Source of the DNA: Candidatus Tidjanibacter faecipullorum
Lineage (GTDB): Bacteria; Bacteroidota; Bacteroidia; Bacteroidales; Rikenellaceae
Reading direction: 5' to 3'
Length of the DNA stretch: 47,736 nucleotides
Assembly (NCBI GenBank): GCA_019116245.1
Contig: DXCC01000001.1
Span: forward strand, 1-47,736
Below the pieces are notes generated by a model. It saw only the letters and a list, made by a program, of their open reading frames with translations, was not told the DNA's origin and made no database searches. Position numbers and translations under genes: made by a program. Position 1 is the stretch's first letter; each line of letters begins with the position of its first letter. Shown piece by piece: positions 46,100-47,736 of the stretch.

Positions 46100-46774
46100 A
46101 TGACTATTACGCAGGTATTCCTATTGTTGGTGTGTGCATTTGTTCTGGTATTGTTACTTTCTATCCTATTCAAACGATACCATAGAATAATCATGTGGTC
46201 TGCTGCAATAGTCTTTTTCATAGGGACTTTGCTTCTTATAGGTCTTGGGATAATTGATCCGGTAAAGGACAACAACCATCCTGATCCTGTCGTAATAACA
46301 GGCATTTTCACCGCCCTTGTCTTATCGGGTGTATTTGCATACGGAGCGGAAAAGTTACGCATCAAACTTAGGGAAAAGAATCAGCAAACCGTTCAACCCA
46401 TAGATAATCATTCTGAATGTACGGATTCCCCCAAAGGGGTTGTATTGTCGGGAAGACTTGATACTTCACTTGCCCGTACAATCTTTGCGAAAGCAATAGA
46501 AGCCGGATATATTGAAGAGGTCGGGTCCCATTATAGCTGGAAAGGGACAAAGGCTCTTCTTGCCTATATGTGTGGTCGAATATATTGCGGCGATTATCCT
46601 GAATATTCCAAATACGAACAGAAGACTTTTTGGGAATTCGGCAACGGACTCTTTCCAGATGTCGAGCTTAACGCACTATTTGAACAGACCGGTATCGGAC
46701 AGTCCCGGCAGAACAGGAGGGATATGCCCGTCCCTAACAATGCCGGAGAAATTGACAAGTTTTTTCAGAAGTGA
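46100..46774 (+). CDS. Unknown membrane protein with soluble C-terminal domain
   Basis: The 224-residue protein has three hydrophobic helices at about residues 5-24, 30-52 and 64-82, a polar linker, then a soluble domain from about 113. The domain has ARTIFAKAIEAGYIEE, WKGTKALLAYMCGRIYCGD and a closing IGQSRQNRRDMPVPNNAGEIDKFF. I have the impression that similar C-terminal segments recur in uncharacterised proteins on Bacteroidales mobile elements, but I cannot name a family. The gene is A+T-rich like its neighbours and lies 56 bases after the integrase. Its position in an element suggests a maintenance, exclusion or regulatory role, which is inference. Confidence 0.7.
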   Translation: MTITQVFLLLVCAFVLVLLLSILFKRYHRIIMWSAAIVFFIGTLLLIGLGIIDPVKDNNHPDPVVITGIFTALVLSGVFAYGAEKLRIKLREKNQQTVQPIDNHSECTDSPKGVVLSGRLDTSLARTIFAKAIEAGYIEEVGSHYSWKGTKALLAYMCGRIYCGDYPEYSKYEQKTFWEFGNGLFPDVELNALFEQTGIGQSRQNRRDMPVPNNAGEIDKFFQK

Positions 46775-46931
46775 TAAAAAACGAAGGGTATTATCTTCGT
46801 TCTTGGCAAGTCTTAGCTTCTGGCTTGTTATGCATTTTGTTTCGCTTCATCTGGCAATCTTCGATTTTTTCAATTTTATTTTCCTCTTTTTTTTGTTACT
46901 GGTAATCAACTGGTTACATACAAAGTTGTGA
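46740..46931 (+). CDS. Putative 63-residue membrane protein overlapping the previous gene
   Basis: ATG at 46740 opens a +1-shifted frame that overlaps the last 35 bases of the preceding gene and continues to 46931. The product starts MPEKLTSFFRSDKKRRVL (basic, cytoplasmic-looking). It is then nearly all hydrophobic from residue 18 to 58, enough for two membrane helices (LASLSFWLVMHFVSLHLAIF and DFFNFIFLFFLLLVINWL), ending in HTKL. The positive-inside pattern and the stop right after the second helix favour a real gene. I know no homologue. The A+T-rich composition could also produce a hydrophobic frame by chance. Confidence 0.45.
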   Translation: MPEKLTSFFRSDKKRRVLSSFLASLSFWLVMHFVSLHLAIFDFFNFIFLFFLLLVINWLHTKL

Positions 46932-46988
46932 CAGAATCATAACTTTCCATAACACCTGTCCTAACATTGGATAATTTATTGTAACTTA

Positions 46989-47102
46989 TTAGTCCTCAGC
47001 TATTTCATACATTCGTGCCGTGATTCTGGTGCGATGTGCACAATCGTACCATATCGTATAACCAGGCTGAAGGTCTGAGTGTGCATCAGGGCAATCGGCC
47101 AT
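46989..47102 (-). CDS. Possible 37-residue minus-strand protein
   Basis: Between the small membrane protein and the excisionase gene, a minus-strand frame from ATG 47102 encodes MADCPDAHSDLQPGYTIW and continues with YDCAHRTRITARMYEIAED. It has two Cys and three His, which could bind metal, and a composed, non-random look. It diverges from the excisionase-like gene. I cannot place it in a family, and the region may instead be a control region with inverted repeats. Confidence 0.25.
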   Translation of the reverse strand: MADCPDAHSDLQPGYTIWYDCAHRTRITARMYEIAED

Positions 47103-47115
47103 AATTGTTTTAAGT

Positions 47116-47445
47116 ATGGCTAAAGAAACGAATGTAGAGAAGCTATGCGACCGGGAATTGCTTGAAAAGATTCTCAGCATAGTGGAGAGACAAGAGAAAC
47201 TGCCGCCTCCGGCTCATGAAGGCGGACACCGTCTATATGACAACAAGTCTTTGATGGAGAAATTGAACATCAAAGAAAAGTATCTGAAAAAGTTGCGAGA
47301 CAACGGCTATCTCGGCTACTCGCGTGAAGGTGATAAATACTGGTACACGCAGGAAGACGTGGATCGCTTTCTGCGCCGTTTCCATTATGAAGCTTTCGCT
47401 ATTGGTGATGAACTTCCCAAACAGGAAGGAGGTGGCTATGTTTGA
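47116..47445 (+). CDS. Excisionase-like helix-turn-helix protein
   Basis: This 109-residue protein has an N-terminal coiled-coil-like stretch (CDRELLEKILSIVERQE) followed by a MerR/excisionase-type winged helix. The winged helix reads LYDNKSLMEKLNIKEKYLKKLRDNGYLGYSREGDKYWYTQEDVDRFL. In Bacteroidales elements such proteins precede the DUF3987 gene and are thought to act in excision or control. The 8-base overlap with the next gene implies coupled translation. Confidence 0.82.
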   Translation: MAKETNVEKLCDRELLEKILSIVERQEKLPPPAHEGGHRLYDNKSLMEKLNIKEKYLKKLRDNGYLGYSREGDKYWYTQEDVDRFLRRFHYEAFAIGDELPKQEGGGYV

Positions 47446-47736
47446 CACCATTCATTTGACCAACATGCTTCGTTCGGAGGTGGAAGGCATTCCGGAAACA
47501 GGTCTTCCGTTGGATGCCTTTCCGGACAAGATACAGGAGATTATCCTCAATCTTGCCAGATACGAAAATTTCAATGTGGAATATACTGCGTCTATTATTC
47601 TTTCCGCTGTTGCTACTGCAATAGGCAACTCTTGTCATATCCGTATAAAGGGCGAGTGGAAAACTTGCCCATCCCTTTATATGATGCTGGTCGGACGTCC
47701 CGGGCTCGGAAAGACTCCTCCCCTCGGTTTTATCTA
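47438..47736 (+). CDS. DUF3987 P-loop protein, N-terminal part
   Basis: The first 99 residues of a gene that runs off the right edge. It begins MFDTIHLTNMLRSEVEG, with the family hallmark of a helical stretch (EIILNLARYENFNVEYTASIILSAVATAIGNS) before a Walker A motif GRPGLGKT at residues 86-93. DUF3987 proteins are ATPase/helicase-like replication or mobilisation proteins frequent in Bacteroidales integrative elements. The ATG lies inside the end of the excisionase-like gene and has GGAGG-type bases (AGGAGG) about 7 bases before it. Confidence 0.85.
   Translation, partial: MFDTIHLTNMLRSEVEGIPETGLPLDAFPDKIQEIILNLARYENFNVEYTASIILSAVATAIGNSCHIRIKGEWKTCPSLYMMLVGRPGLGKTPPLGFI

Larger units (their letters stand above)
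44520..47736 (+). mobile_element. Left part of an integrative (probably mobilizable or conjugative) element
   Basis: The right end of the window holds a tyrosine recombinase, unknown membrane proteins, an excisionase-like protein and a DUF3987 P-loop protein, all on the plus strand. Base composition is clearly lower in G+C than the core. This order (integrase, small accessory genes, excisionase-like protein, DUF3987 protein, then usually a primase and relaxase) is known from Bacteroidales integrative elements. The left boundary is placed at the repeats; the right boundary and attR lie beyond the window. Confidence 0.75.

Overview
The window is chromosomal DNA of a member of the Bacteroidales, most likely Alistipes or a close Rikenellaceae relative. 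Four things point there: Bacteroidota-type promoters (TTTG, about 19-20 bases, TAnnTTTG); mostly Shine-Dalgarno-less starts; lineage-typical proteins (fused FeoA-FeoB, DUF4294, DUF4919, DUF2795, type-B L31, short adenylate kinase, divergent AddA/AddB); and a G+C-rich core. The genus is an inference from gene content and base composition.

Layout. 1-430 is an A+T-rich left edge: the start of an XRE-type regulator on the minus strand, a good divergent promoter, and what looks like a decayed short gene. 549-4554 holds thiL (minus), adk, the rpsF-rpsR-rplI-rpmE ribosomal protein run and ridA. 4764-11002 carries a divergent AddA/AddB-like recombination helicase-nuclease pair. 11096-14774 has fused feoAB, a small FeoB-associated Cys-rich membrane protein and an AraC-type regulator. 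14862-20663 holds yebC, tsaC, a hotdog thioesterase, lpdA, and a minus-strand operon tatD-like / tcdA / 2-hydroxyacid dehydrogenase. 20986-26907 is the complete Na+-pumping NADH:quinone reductase operon nqrABCDEF. 27269-30560 carries nadB and prfC. 30645-34890 has a DUF4294 secreted protein, an operon of flavodiiron protein, FlK-like thioesterase and a PPi-type phosphofructokinase, then a small minus-strand pair (YjdI-like ferredoxin and an acidic-tailed protein). 35205-44454 has ligA, dapA-DUF4919-C11 peptidase lipoprotein, the minus-strand pair rluA-family/cdd, an operon of HI0933-family flavoprotein, an unknown GHGVHSPF protein and a PduO-type adenosyltransferase, and last a DUF2795 protein.

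The core is ordinary housekeeping DNA for an anaerobe: energy conservation (Nqr, lipoamide dehydrogenase, PPi-type glycolysis), oxygen defence (flavodiiron protein), iron uptake, DNA repair and replication, tRNA t6A/ct6A modification and translation. Strong bidirectional terminators separate convergent units.

From about 44520 to the right edge the DNA becomes visibly A+T-richer and turns into the left end of an integrative element: three 13-bp direct repeats at an exact 41-bp period, a tyrosine recombinase, an unknown three-helix membrane protein with a soluble C-terminal domain, an overlapping 63-residue putative membrane protein, an excisionase-like winged-helix protein and the start of a DUF3987 P-loop protein. 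The element runs past the window, so its far end, transfer genes and cargo are not visible. I see no rRNA, tRNA, CRISPR array or insertion sequence.
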